Below are positions 10,414 to 20,639 of a stretch of DNA of 64,000 nucleotides, one piece after another. A program made the position numbers and the translations under genes. How positions within the stretch are numbered: the stretch's first letter is position 1; each line of letters opens with the position of its first letter. The DNA comes from Bretschneidera sinensis (taxonomy: Eukaryota > Streptophyta > Magnoliopsida > Brassicales > Akaniaceae). The stretch spans positions 75,666,001 through 75,730,000 of the forward strand of contig CM043698.1 of assembly GCA_023935145.1 (NCBI GenBank). Direction: 5' to 3'. Under the pieces are notes generated by a model, which did not search any database, was not told where the DNA came from, and worked only from the letters and a program-made list of their open reading frames with translations.

Positions 10414-11838
10414 TTACATTTTGCAAACTCTCCAATCTTTGGGAAGACTATCCTCTTGTCGACTTGTAGATGGTTGGTCTACTTTGAGAGTTTCCATCTC
10501 TCCATTTGTTTGAGGTGCACTCTCCTTTGGGTGAACAGTGGGAGTAGGAGTTTCCGTTCTTGGAATAAAATCTACATCATCATTAAAAGAAGCTTCTCTA
10601 CTTCTAATTGGGTTAGACTCATCAAGAGTTACATGTACGAATTCTTCTACTATTAGAGTTCTCTTGTTGAAAACTCTATAAGCCTTACTAGAAGTTGAAT
10701 ATCCTAAAAATATTCCTTCATCGGTATTAGAATCAAATTTACCCAAGTTAGTTTTATTGTTGTTTAGGATGAAGCATTTGCAACCAAATGTACGAAAATA
10801 TGAGATATTAGGCTTTCTACCTTTCCATAGTTCATATGGAGTTTTGTCAAGAATAGGCCTAATTAAAATTCTATTTAAGATATAGCAAGAGGTGTTTACC
10901 GCTTCAGCCCAAAAGTATTTTGGTAAATTATTTTCACAAAGCATTGTTCTTGAAAATTCTTCTAGAACTCTATTTTTCCTCTCAACACCTCCATTTTGTT
11001 GAGGAGTTCTAGGGGCTGAAAAGTTGTGATCAATTCCATTTTCATCACAAAATTTTGAAAAACTTTGGTTTTCGATTTCTTTTCCATGATCACTTTTAAT
11101 ACTTGAGATACAAATTCCTTTTTCGTTTTGAACCTTTTTGCAGAAAATTTCAAATTCTTTGAAGGCTTCATCCTTGTAAGCAATAAAAATAACAAAGGTA
11201 TATCTTGAATAGTCATCAATAATAACAAGAGCATATTGATGGCCACCTAGACTAATGGTACTAATTGGACCAAATAAGTCCATATGCAAAAGTTCCAAAG
11301 GTCTAGTAATTGATACTACATTATTTGATTTAAAAGAAATCCTAGTTTGTTTTCCCATTTGACAAGCATCACATACTTTGTCTTTTTCAAAATTGATTTT
11401 GGGAAGTCCAATGACTAAATCTTTTCTTGAAATGATTTTCAGCAAGTTCATGTTCACATGACCAAGCCTTATATGCCATAGCCATGGATTTTCACTAAAT
11501 ACAGGAAAACATTTTTCATTTTCAGAATGCAAGGATTTTAAGTCAACTATATAGACATTTTCATGTCTATGGCCAACAAATTTAATCTTGTTACTCTTGG
11601 TGTCTATAACTAGACAATGAGAGATCTCAAATGTGACTTTGTTGCCTTTGTCACAAAGTTGACTAATACTTAGTAAATTTGGCTTAAGACCTTGTACTAG
11701 CAATACATTATCTATGGTTGAGAAATCATTACCAACTTTTCCATACCCGATGATCTTTATTTTTGTGTTGTCTCCAATGGTGACAAGTCCACCATCTCTT
11801 AGAGTTAGCTCCTTGAATACACTTTTATCGTCGATCAT
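10414..11838 (-). pseudogene. Copia B protease/pre-integrase and integrase region
   Basis: A 474-codon open frame. The N-terminal part matches the region after the copia protease (LLSISQLCDKG), then the GAG-pre-integrase zinc motif (HIRLGH...CDACQMGK), then the integrase core with HMDLFGP, YALVIIDDYSRYT, KSDHGKE and GVERKNR. The catalytic Asp, Asp and Glu are all recognisable. The LWKGRKPNISYFRTFGC block follows. The frame is open but ends in the RT deletion junction, so no complete polyprotein can form. It is the best preserved part of B. Confidence 0.9.
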
Positions 11839-11906
11839 GTGTTTTTTGCATCCACTATCAAGGTACCAACAGTTACCATTTTCCTTGGTGTGGAGACATA
11901 TCTATA

Positions 11907-13091
11907 TCACACAAGGATACACAATGGCATTTTTAGGTACCCAAAATTTCTTGGGTCCTTTGGGATTAGTCTTTGAAAAGACGGTTCCTTTTGGGACCCA
12001 TACTTTCTTAACAGTATATGGTGATCTATAGATATATTGATGATGCACAATCCTAGGATATTGAAATTTCTAGGATTTCTTAGTTGTGCATGCCTATAAT
12101 GCTTGGGATATAAGTTCCTAGGATACATGTTTCTATTATAAGGAGTATGAATATACATGTCATTTTCAGAAAATGTATGATGATGATTCCTAGGATACAT
12201 GCTTGCATTATCATGAGTATGCATATTATTTCTAGAATAATTATGATAGTAATTCTTAGGATATGCTTGTGTAATGTGCAAGTCTTGGGTATACAAATTG
12301 TTCCTAGGATGCACATGATGATTATTCCTAACATGTGCATAAGCATTCCTTGAATGAGCATACATATAAGCATGAGTATTTCTTGGATTCTTCAATCTTA
12401 TATTAGCATTAGAATTGGTATTTCTAGACATGCTATCATTCATTGGGGGTGTGATTTTAACCTTAGAAATAGAGGCTTCATTCACACATGAAGCTTTCAT
12501 GAATAAGCCCTCTTTTGACTTTTGCTTGCCTAATGGAGAAAATCGTAAACCAAATTTTCCTCCACTTAATCTTTGGCAAGAAAGCACTTCATCAAGCTTT
12601 TCTTTACCAAGCATAAGTCTAGATATAGTACCATTCAATTCTAATATCTTCTTCTTTAAATTCTCATTTTCATCTTTGAGAAAGTCTTGAGAAGCATCAT
12701 ACAGTAATGAAAATAATTTTTCTTTCTTTTCTCTTAGACTTATCATCTCTTTAGAAAGGGATGACACCTCTTTCTTAAGAGTAGAGTTCCTATAATCGAA
12801 TTTCTTCAATTCATCATGCATTTCATTTATGACTTCTAACAATTCTTCACTACTGCTCACAATGTTATTTTTAGAAGAGGGAGAAGATAATACCTCATTT
12901 TCATTATTAATTGCCATAAGGCATAGGTTGGCAATTTCCTCATATCCGACTTCTTTATCCGAGGATTTTTCTTCTTCATCATCACTCCAAGTGGTTGCAA
13001 TCATAGCCTTCTTCTTGAAGTTCTTGTATGGTTTTCTCGTTGCCATATAATCGGCCTTAATGTGACCGGGCTTCTTGCATCTATAACACAC
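11907..13091 (-). pseudogene. Copia B gag C-terminal part: knuckle, coiled coil, His/Tyr/Asn-rich repeats
   Basis: A 394-codon frame begins at the zinc knuckle CYRCKKPGHIKADY, whose last cysteine has become tyrosine. A long heptad-rich segment follows (about residues 85-165; ELLEVINEMHDELKKF, LKKEVSSLSKEM, NENLKKKILEL), suitable for a coiled coil. From about residue 230 to 345 the protein is a low-complexity His/Tyr/Asn/Arg array with a recurring (P/S)RN phrase about every 8-20 residues. The preceding TAA (near 13107) separates it from the duplicated gag unit, so it is probably not translated as part of gag. Confidence 0.8.
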
Positions 13092-14210
13092 AAGTGGTTC
13101 CCTTTTTTAGGTAGGATCCTTTGTGTAAGGTTTCTTGCTTTTCTTCAAGAATTTATGAAACCGCTTGGTGATTAGAGCCATATCGCCATCTTCTTCACTG
13201 CTTACTGCCTCTTCTTCCGATTCCTCTTCTCTATTGTATGTAGAGGCTTTGAGAGATATCACCTTTTTCTTCTTCTCATCATCATTGACAATGGGATTCA
13301 TTTTCTCCATCTCATATGTTAACAATGACCCAAGAAGTGCCTCAACATCAAGTTTGTCGATATCTTTGGCTTCTGTGATAGCAGTCTTCTTTGCTTTCCA
13401 TGTGGATGGCAAAGACCTTAAGATTTTTCTTGTCAATTCAAATTCCTCAATGTTCCTACCAAAAAGCTTCAAACAATTAACAATAGTTGTGAAATGTTAG
13501 TGCATTTGAGAAATTTTTTCATTATGAGACATTCTAAAATATTCATATTCAGATACTAGCATATAGATTTTTGATTTTTTAACCTCACTAGTTCCTTCAT
13601 ATGTCACTTGCAATTTATCCCACATTCTAAAAGATTCATATAGATGTGACTGGGCTTCTTGCATCCATAGCACACAAGTGGTTCTCTTTTTGAGGTAGGA
13701 TCCTTTGCGTAAGGTTTCTTGCTTTTCTTCAAGAATTTATGAAACCGCTTGGTGATTAGAGCCATATCGCCATCTTCTTCGCTGCTTACTGCCTCTTCTT
13801 TCGATTCCTCTTCTCTGTTGTATGTAGAGGCTTTGAGAGCTATCACTTTTTTCTTCTTCTCATCATCATTGACAATGGGATTCATTTCCTCCATCTCATA
13901 TGTTAACAATGACCTAAGAAGTGTCTCAACATCAAGTTTGTCGAGATCTTTGGCTTCCGTGATAGCAGTCTTCTTTGCTTTCCATGTGGATGGCAAAGAC
14001 CTTAAGATTTTTCTTGTCAATTCAAATTCCTCAATGTTCCTACCAAGAAGCTTCAAATCATTAACAATAGTTGTGAAACGTGAGTGCATTTGAGAAATTT
14101 TTTCATTATGAGACATTCTAAAAGATTCATATTCAGATACTAACATATAGATTTTTGATTTTTTAACCTCACTAGTTCCTTCATATGTCACTTGCAATTT
14201 ATCCCATATT
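13061..14210 (-). repeat. 584-bp direct tandem duplication inside gag of B
   Basis: Unit 1 (13061-13644) and unit 2 (13645-14210) align with an offset of 584 bp and only scattered differences. Both encode the same gag segment (FELTRKILRSLPSTWKAKK through HKFLKKSKKPY and a zinc knuckle). The junction at 13626-13645 falls at CATTCTAAAAGATTCATAT, a phrase that also occurs inside the unit near 14110, which suggests slippage or template switching at that phrase. Confidence 0.92.
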
Positions 14211-14539
14211 TTCTTAGCTGAAACACATGCAGAAATTTTATTGTATTCAGATATATCTAAAGCACAATGTAAAATACTTGTTGCTTTACTATTGAAAGAC
14301 ATCATTCTACAATCCTCCCCATTGTACTCAGTTTTGAGTTTAGACATTGTATGAATGGTATCTCCAATAGTGATTTCCTTTGATAGAATTCTAGGTCCCT
14401 CTTCAATGACTCTCCACAGATTATAATCTTATCCTTCGACAAAGAATTTCATCCTGTTTTTCCAATAGTTATAGTTAGAGCCATTGAACAAGGGAGGTCT
14501 AGTATATGAGTGTCCCTCAGAATAGCTATTTGCTGCCAT
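13604..14539 (-). pseudogene. Copia B gag, N-terminal copy
   Basis: Gag begins at the ATG complement at 14537-14539 (MAANSYSEGHSYTRPP, then NYNYWKNRMK, the usual start of copia gag). It is interrupted by TAA at about 14429-14431. The frame resumes to 13604 with the UBN2-type gag core (ISACVSAKKIWDKLQVTYEG, SEYESFRMSHNEKISQM) and a zinc knuckle CYGCKKPSHIYMNLLEC with a lengthened last spacing. The duplicated downstream unit repeats its second half. Confidence 0.88.
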
Positions 14540-14575
14540 TGGATCAACTCAAGGATATTAAACCTAAAATTGAGA

Positions 14576-14593
14576 ACGAGGCTCTGCTACCAA
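14576..14593 (-). other. Primer binding site of copia B (initiator Met tRNA type)
   Basis: On the minus strand, TTGGTAGCAGAGCCTCGTT follows the end of the 5' LTR. It matches the usual copia primer site TGGTATCAGAGC, complementary to the 3' end of initiator methionine tRNA, with one difference. Confidence 0.88.
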
Positions 14594-14594
14594 T

Positions 14595-15727
14595 TATAGA
14601 CTGAGGTTTAAGCCCAAGAGGGGGGGAATTTGGTTTTAAAAAACTTTTTGCAGATTAAACCCAAGTTTATAAAACAGATAACACAACAAGCATATAAGCA
14701 AGTAGTATGTGCTGTAAATAAAGAGTTTAAGGGATAGAGGATGCAAACACAGTTTATAGTGGTTTGGCAATATCAGAATCGTTCCGACCCTACGTCCACT
14801 CTCTTCAAGGAACCTCCTTGAAGTACTCTATTAAGAAACTTAGTCGTGCAACTTCACGGGTGTTGCACAAACCTTACAATCCCTTCCTCTCGGAAGCAAT
14901 CCCTTTCCTCTTGGAAGTAATCCCCTTCCTCTCGGAAGTAATCCCCTTTACAATAAGTGTTGTAAAGTAAATGGTAGAGAGATAATTATGGAAGCTTATA
15001 CAACTGAATAATATCTCTCTTTCTAGGTAAAGCTTGAAGAATGACTCAATATGAATGTTTCAAAGCTTTTTGAGTATCAATGAGTAAAAACTTGTTTGAA
15101 TGTGTCAAGCTCTATTTGAAATGCTCAGTAGTGTGGGTTTAAATAGCCTTGATGAAATATTTTCGTTATGAATTAATTTGGTATGCTTTTGTACATCAAA
15201 TGTACAAGTATGGCGCTATAACGGTCATATTTTTCGAATTACTAGTCGACTGGGTCCACTTTAAAAATCTCATTTTTAAGGCTATCGAAGGTACCAGTCG
15301 ACTGAGTAGTTCTTACCAGTCGACTGGAAACTTTCTGCCCAGATTACCAGTCGACTGGAAACACACTGACCTTTACACCAGAAGACTAGTATAAGTATCC
15401 AGTCGACTGGGTTGCTTTAACAACCCATTTTTCAAGTGTTGAATGGATTTTAACTTTAAAAAAATTTGTTTAAAAGGTTATGTTAAAATGGTTTTTCAAA
15501 ACGAGCCATTGGATAAGCTAATTATCTGAACAAGTGAGACTACAACTTGTTATAACACCATAGATCTATACTAGTTCTTCTGTCTTCACTTGATATTTGA
15601 TTTAGGTTGAGTTCTTGCACTTTGATCCTTGGTTGATTGCTCTTTGTTGCTTAAAACACTTAGATTGCACTGTTAATATAATAACAGTTATGTTTTGTCA
15701 TCATTAAAATATAGGTTAGGGTCAACA
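14595..15727 (-). repeat. 5' LTR of copia B
   Basis: It is the partner of 3946-5157. It begins TATAGACTGAGG (the expected TG has become TA) and ends GGGTCAACA. It is 79 bp shorter, mainly because it has fewer palindromes (starting at 15242, 15294, 15316, 15347 and 15399). Confidence 0.92.
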
Positions 15728-15880
15728 CAAAAGTCCATGTCAAATAAATAACTCAACAATATAAGTAAAAGATATAATATTATTATTAATGATGCTCAAC
15801 TTGTACATTCTATCAGAAGAATACCCCTTTTCCCACAAGCATGTCATTCTTTGATAAGATAACCTTGTCGGATTCAAATG

Positions 15881-17039
15881 CTACCTAAAATCCTTTCTTA
15901 TAAAGTATGTCAACAGACATAAGGTTTTTCCTAAGATCGGGTACATATAAAATATTAATAAGGTTAACAAATTTCTGGGTGTGAAATCGATTTCCTTTTC
16001 CAATGACTTGAACACGTTCACCGTTTCCCATTTGCACTTTACCAATCGCTTCCTTAAATTTCTTGAAGAATGACTTATCTTTACAGACATGAACTGTTGC
16101 TCCCAAATTGAGTCACTAACCATAATTTTTAGTTGCCATGTTGATCTCAGAGATCATGGCCACAAGACCCTCTTCCACCATATTTTCCTTATCCTTAAGG
16201 TTGGTCTTACGATGCCTACACTGTTTGGCAAAGTGACCATCTTTTCCGTAAGCAAAACAGGTTCCCTTCTTCTTTTTGTTTTGAGAATTCTTAAACTTAA
16301 ACTGTTGGCCATTCTTCTTAACTTGCAAATACTGATTATTAGATCGGTTTCCATCCATATAATGTGCCTTAGACTCAAAAGGAATCAAATTCTTTTTATC
16401 ATGTAAATGTGACTTTTTTTATACAAAAATGCTTCTGAATTTGTTCCAATGTAAAGTCCTCAGTCTTATGCAATAATTTCTTACCAGTCTTTCCAAGAGG
16501 GAGGCAACTTAGTAATAATTGCACCCACTTGAAATTTTTTTGGAAAAACTATCTTTAGGGAACAAAGTTTATCAACCAGTACTTGCAATGCATGAACTTG
16601 CTTAAGCACAGGTTTGTTGTCAATCATCAGAAATTCAAAGTACTTAAAAATTAAGTATTTATTTGTACCTTCTTCCTCAGCCTTGTACTTGAATTCCTAT
16701 TAATTCTATGCCTTTTGCAAACTTGACTTTAGTAAACAAGTCGTAAAACCAATCTGATAAGGTGTTCAATATATATCATCAGCACAGCAACTCGTCTTCT
16801 TCGCGCTTCTTACTCTCCAAACGAACCTTTTCAACATCCTTTGCATTAAGCAAAGTTCCATCAGCACTTGGTTTTGGATCGTCTGGTACAGGAGGCAAGT
16901 TTGGATCCAACAGGTAATAAATCTTTAACACAATAAGCAGAAAAATCATCTTGTCTTGCCAACGAGCAAAATTGTTGTCGTCAAATCGATCAAGTTTCAC
17001 TATATCTTGATTCATCACTCTGATAGACTCTAAATTCAT
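15881..17039 (-). pseudogene. Copia A gag and pre-integrase remnant
   Basis: Minus-strand frames give the gag N-terminus (16779-17039; KLDRFDDNNFARWQDKM, the usual opening of Tork/Tnt1-like gag), a nucleocapsid knuckle (CFAYGKDGHFAKQC, where the second cysteine has become tyrosine) and the protease-to-pre-integrase region (15885-16106; NLINILYVPDLRKNLMSV). Several frame changes lie between. The coding DNA runs into element B at 15.73 kb and resumes at 3.94 kb. Confidence 0.85.
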
Positions 17040-17068
17040 CTTTTTAATAGGTAATAAAGCCTTAAAAT

Positions 17069-17653
17069 TGATGGAAAATTGTGGATTTAGAGTATTTAGA
17101 AGTACTGGAAATTGGTGACTTTGAGACGCGTATTACACTATCTTTAAAGCTTTATTTGTCCCTACTTGATTACTTTGGGTTCTGACAAATATTTCTTCAG
17201 GATATTCAAAGTCTTTAAGAATATCTAAGAGCAAAATTAGAGATTCTTCTTTGAGTTATCTTTTGAAACAATGAAGAAAAGTGGCTGTAATTTTTTAGAG
17301 AGAAAATAAAAGAAGAAGAAGAAGAATTCTGAAAAAAAAGAAAAAAGAAAAAAAAAGAGTGAAGTAGTTTAGTTTGGAAGTTATTAGAAGTATTTATAGA
17401 TTTAATTTGAACTTCCAAAAGTCTGAAAATGAAGAGTAATCATTTAAAAACATAACTCTTCAAAAGAGAAGACATGACTTTCTGAAAAGTTATAGCTATT
17501 GGAATTCTAATTCAAAATTTTTTAACATTCAATAGACTGAATATTTTATTTAGTCGACTGAAAAAACAAATAGTAACTCTATGTTCGTCATTTAGTCGAT
17601 TGAATCAATCATTCAGTCGACTGAATCTTGTTTTTCCAACAAAACTTCCAATA
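17069..17653 (-). repeat. 5' LTR of copia A
   Basis: It begins TGATGGAAAATT and ends CCAATA, and aligns with 114-750. The palindromes begin at 17527, 17548, 17590 and 17611, i.e. two pairs again spaced exactly 21 bp. A TATA-like box lies near 17391-17400. An imperfect GAA/A-rich run (17311-17357) has expanded relative to the other LTR. Confidence 0.9.
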
Positions 17654-17844
17654 GGTTCATAGATAAATTATAGTGGGATAGAACTATGATTAACATGGGA
17701 TATGATAAAAAAAAAAAGGGATTAAAAACGTAATACATTAATCATATACTTAGTTCGTGAGATTGCTAGATTAGAATTAAAATCGGATAAACTTATTCAT
17801 TGTCCTTAACAAGCTTCAATTTTTTCACAAATCCTAAAATTTAA

Positions 17845-17875
<31 letters not shown>

Positions 17876-17924
17876 AAAATAATAGTTATTATTAAATTAT
17901 TATTTTTATTATCATAATTATTAT

Positions 17925-19574
17925 GGTAAATTATAGTTTTATACCTGAGTTCAAGGGTAATTACAGAAACATACATGTGATATTGAAAATGATTGTTTAA
18001 TATCTGAGGTTTGTTAGTAACATTGCAGAAACATACCTTCGTTACTGAACCCGTTAGTCAAGAGTGAAAATTTTAGTCAAATGTCAAGCAACGTCATAAA
18101 AATTTTAGAAACCCCTTAATACCCTCAAATGAACTTAGTTAAAGTTGTATAGCTCTATTCTTCTTATCCAAAGCTTTAGTCAACGTTGGTTGACTACAAA
18201 ATATGATTGTCGAAACCACCACCACCACCAGATTCAATCTTACATGTCCTTCCATACAAGTTAAGGGTTAATGGTAACCACCAGAATTTCAGCGATGCGA
18301 AGTAATCATTCAATTAAAATCAATCAAGATTAGTAAATATAGAATAAAAACCTTAGTCACAATTATGAAACAAATCCCATGACTGAAGTCAATTGATACA
18401 AACCGCTAATATCACCCAATTCTTGCACAAGTATAAACCCCTTCAAATACCACATTTCTTCTTTGCTCTTAATAACCAAAATACTATTAACAACAAAACC
18501 TACTCAATAAAAAATAATCATAATAAAACAAAAATTACAAACCCCACAACAAACACACAAAAAACAAAGAAAAAAATAAATAAAAAAACACCCAAATCGT
18601 CCCCCAAGAGATAAAAGAGTACTAAAAAACCTCCAAAAATCATCTCATACCCCTCATTCGATCCTTCGTGTACTGCAACAAGGACAAAACCTTCGACAAG
18701 GTCATGGAGAGCGGAGTAAGCAACAACAAGTTTCGACAAACGGGATAAGACCCATTGATCTTGAGCCACGCGTCGATACAATAGAGGTGAAAGTAATGCC
18801 TGCACTCAGACATCATCCTCAGCATCTCTATATCCTTGTACTCGCACAAACAAATTGAGCAAGTTGTGTTACTGTCACCACCACCAACGATAGATTCTTT
18901 GGAGAATTGGAATTTTGGGTAAGAGTTAATCAGGGATTGATCTAGAACCATGACGAGGCTCTCATCTTCGACGACGTCTTGATCATCGTCTTCAAAGATG
19001 ATGCGAGGGATGATTATGCCTCCATCGCTGGTGGTGGTGGGGTTAAGAGTTGTGGAGCTGCAGCGGGAAAAGCAAACGAAAGAACAAAATACAATAACTG
19101 AATTAAAATAAAGGGTTATAGTTTTCAAAACCACAACCAAATTAACTAATGGAACTGGGTTTTCAAAACCATAATCATATTCGACTAACATCAAAATAAC
19201 TCACCTGCGCGACCAACTTGGTAACGATTCCAAAGTCTTGCAATGATTTGAGAAATCAAACTTCGTACATAAAACTCCTGATGATTTCAACTTTTAGGAC
19301 GAGTAATTACGATTAAGAAATTTGGGGGTCTTAGGTTAGGGTTTGAAATTGGGTTTTTTAGTTCTCTGAGCATCGAAAGGAGAAGAGTGAATTCATTACG
19401 TAGGTTAGGTGAAATAATTTAAGGAGGGGCAACGTCGACATTTCTCTTGCTCCGTTAGGATTAAACGAATTATGTGAGGCCAACTTTTTGACTGGGATTA
19501 AACCATCATTTCCAATACCACATGTATGTTTCTGTAATTACCTCCAAAACTCAGGTATGAAATTGTAATTTGCT
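17925..19574. mobile_element. TIR element carrying a RING-H2 gene (Pack-MULE-like candidate)
   Basis: The segment is bounded by imperfect inverted repeats of about 75 bp: left 17925-18003, right 19500-19573. Both contain TACCTGAGTT, GTAATTACAGAAACATACAT and TTTAAT in the same order. It lies inside the (TAA)n core of the MITE, so the target duplication cannot be read with confidence. The only coding frame inside is the RING-H2 gene, and no transposase is seen. A non-autonomous element that captured a host gene is the simplest explanation. A chance pair of older MITEs flanking a gene is the alternative. Confidence 0.62.
18640..19194 (-). pseudogene. ATL-type RING-H2 finger gene, zinc ligand lost
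   Basis: The 184-codon frame has a hydrophobic segment (about residues 22-43), the Gly-Leu-Asp-like box as VLDQSLINSYPKF (84-95), and a RING-H2 domain with C112, C115, C131, H133, H136, C139 and C153. Position 150, which should be the seventh ligand cysteine, is tyrosine (codon 18745-18747). ATL proteins are membrane-anchored E3 ubiquitin ligases, and the order membrane segment, GLD box, RING fits that family. Loss of a zinc ligand should disable ubiquitin transfer. ATL genes are usually intronless, as here. It lies between inverted repeats and may be a captured copy. The true N-terminus is uncertain. Confidence 0.75.
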
Positions 19575-19980
19575 TTTATTATTATTATAATTACTATAAT
19601 AATTTTTTTAATTATAATTATCAGAATAATAATAATAATTATTATTGTCATAACTATAATTATTATAATTATTACTATCATATCATTATTATATTATTTT
19701 AATTACAATAATAATAATTATTATTATCATTATCGTAATTATTATAAAATTATTTTTATTATTATTATAAAAATACTATTACTATAAGTATTATTATAAT
19801 ATTATTATAATTATTATCATTATTCTTATACTTTTTATAGTTATTATTATTTGTTATTATTATAATTATAATAATAATTATTATTATTCTTATGATTATC
19901 ATTATTATTATAACAACTATTTTTTATTATCATTAAAAATAATATTTTTAATAATATTATAATTATTATTATTCAAAGGT
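19575..19980. repeat. AT-rich (TAA/ATT)n core of the split MITE
   Basis: Four hundred bases of almost pure A and T, rich in ATT, TAA and ATA triplets. With 17.82-17.92 kb it forms the core of the outer MITE, whose relative at 34.1 kb has a much shorter core. No gene is present. Confidence 0.8.
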
Positions 19981-20097
19981 AAAAAAGGCCAAAAAAATAG
20001 TCCCAAATGGGTGGGTTAGATCTATCCCATTGAAGAGGTGAAACAAAAAAAGTGAGATTATGACTAATTTGATCCCACTTTAATCTCATGTGAATAG

Positions 20098-20542
20098 AGG
20101 AGTTCACTAAACTGTTAAAACCGATTACATGACTCTTTCGAACCGATTCAGTTAAAACAGTTCGGTTAATCGGTATAAAATCGGTTAATCAAATAAGATA
20201 TATCGGTTAATCAGTCGATTAGCACTTAAATTTTTTTAACCATTTCAACCGTTTAACCGATTAAGAAATGAATTAATATTAATATTTAATATTAACAAAA
20301 TGTTAAATATAATAAACTAAAAAAATTTAAGTATAAATTAAATATATATTATATAATATATATAATAAATTAAAAACATAATTATATAAACAGTGTTGGT
20401 TAACCGAATAAGCGACCTTATCAACCAAAATTAATTCAATCGGCTAATGTTGAAATACTTGAATTAATACGGTCAAAATGGTTAAAAAAATTGACTGAAA
20501 AAATATATTAAAATCTTTAACCGATCAAACCAACCGTTTCAC
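20098..20542. mobile_element. Small element with 8-bp target duplication (hAT-like candidate)
   Basis: The 445-bp segment is flanked by GTGAATAG at 20090-20097 and 20543-20550, an exact 8-bp duplication as hAT elements make. Inside, the phrase CGGTTAAT/AACCGATT recurs many times in both orientations. No coding frame is present. Terminal inverted repeats are weak, so the class is inferred from the duplication size. Confidence 0.55.
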
Positions 20543-20639
20543 GTGAATAGTAAATCATACAACCAAATAAAAGATAACTATTTATATAAGATTAAAATAA
20601 TTCAACCTCATATTAATCTGCAACCAAACGGGCCTAAGA

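Larger units (their letters stand above)
3946..15727 (-). mobile_element. Ty1/copia (Sirevirus-like) retrotransposon B, nested in A
   Basis: It has LTRs at 3946-5157 and 14595-15727, flanked by CAAAC and CAAAA (5-bp duplication with one mismatch). On the minus strand come the primer site, gag (partly duplicated), a zinc knuckle with a coiled-coil region, integrase, an RT remnant, RNase H, an extra env-like ORF, the polypurine tract and the 3' LTR. The extra ORF between pol and the 3' LTR, the coiled-coil gag and the long LTRs are features known from the Sirevirus branch of copia. The RT core is deleted and insertion C splits the RNase H region, so the copy is dead. Confidence 0.9.
114..17653 (-). 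mobile_element. Ty1/copia retrotransposon A, interrupted by element B
   Basis: It is bounded by LTRs at 114-750 (3' LTR) and 17069-17653 (5' LTR), flanked by GGTTA on the left and GGTTC on the right, a 5-bp target duplication with one mismatch. Coding runs on the minus strand in the order gag, protease/pre-integrase, integrase, reverse transcriptase, RNase H, which is the copia order. A polypurine tract (minus strand AAAAGTGGGGGAT) abuts the left LTR. No clear initiator-Met primer site is seen inside the right LTR, so that edge looks damaged. All reading frames are broken. Element B sits in the pre-integrase/integrase part. Confidence 0.9.
100..20637. mobile_element. Tourist-like MITE split by nested insertions
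   Basis: The bases just left of element A (about 100-113, GCCCATTTGGTTA) and those just right of it (from 17654, GGTTCATAGATAAATTATAG) join into the left end of the MITE whose uninterrupted relative lies at 33974-34300. The MITE continues through its (TAA)n-rich core (17.82-17.92 and 19.58-19.98 kb) into a segment at 20.0-20.09 kb that matches the right half of that relative. A Tourist-type end (CAACCAAACGGGCC followed by TAA) lies at 20621-20637. Three insertions sit inside: copia A, the RING-bearing TIR element and a small 8-bp-TSD element. The right end is assigned with less certainty than the left, because 20551-20620 does not align well with the relative. Confidence 0.66.

Noticed and set aside
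12080..12373. Met/Ile-rich membrane protein on the minus strand
   Set aside because: It is a shadow frame of the His/Tyr/Asn-rich gag repeat; the gag frame is longer and joins recognisable gag domains.
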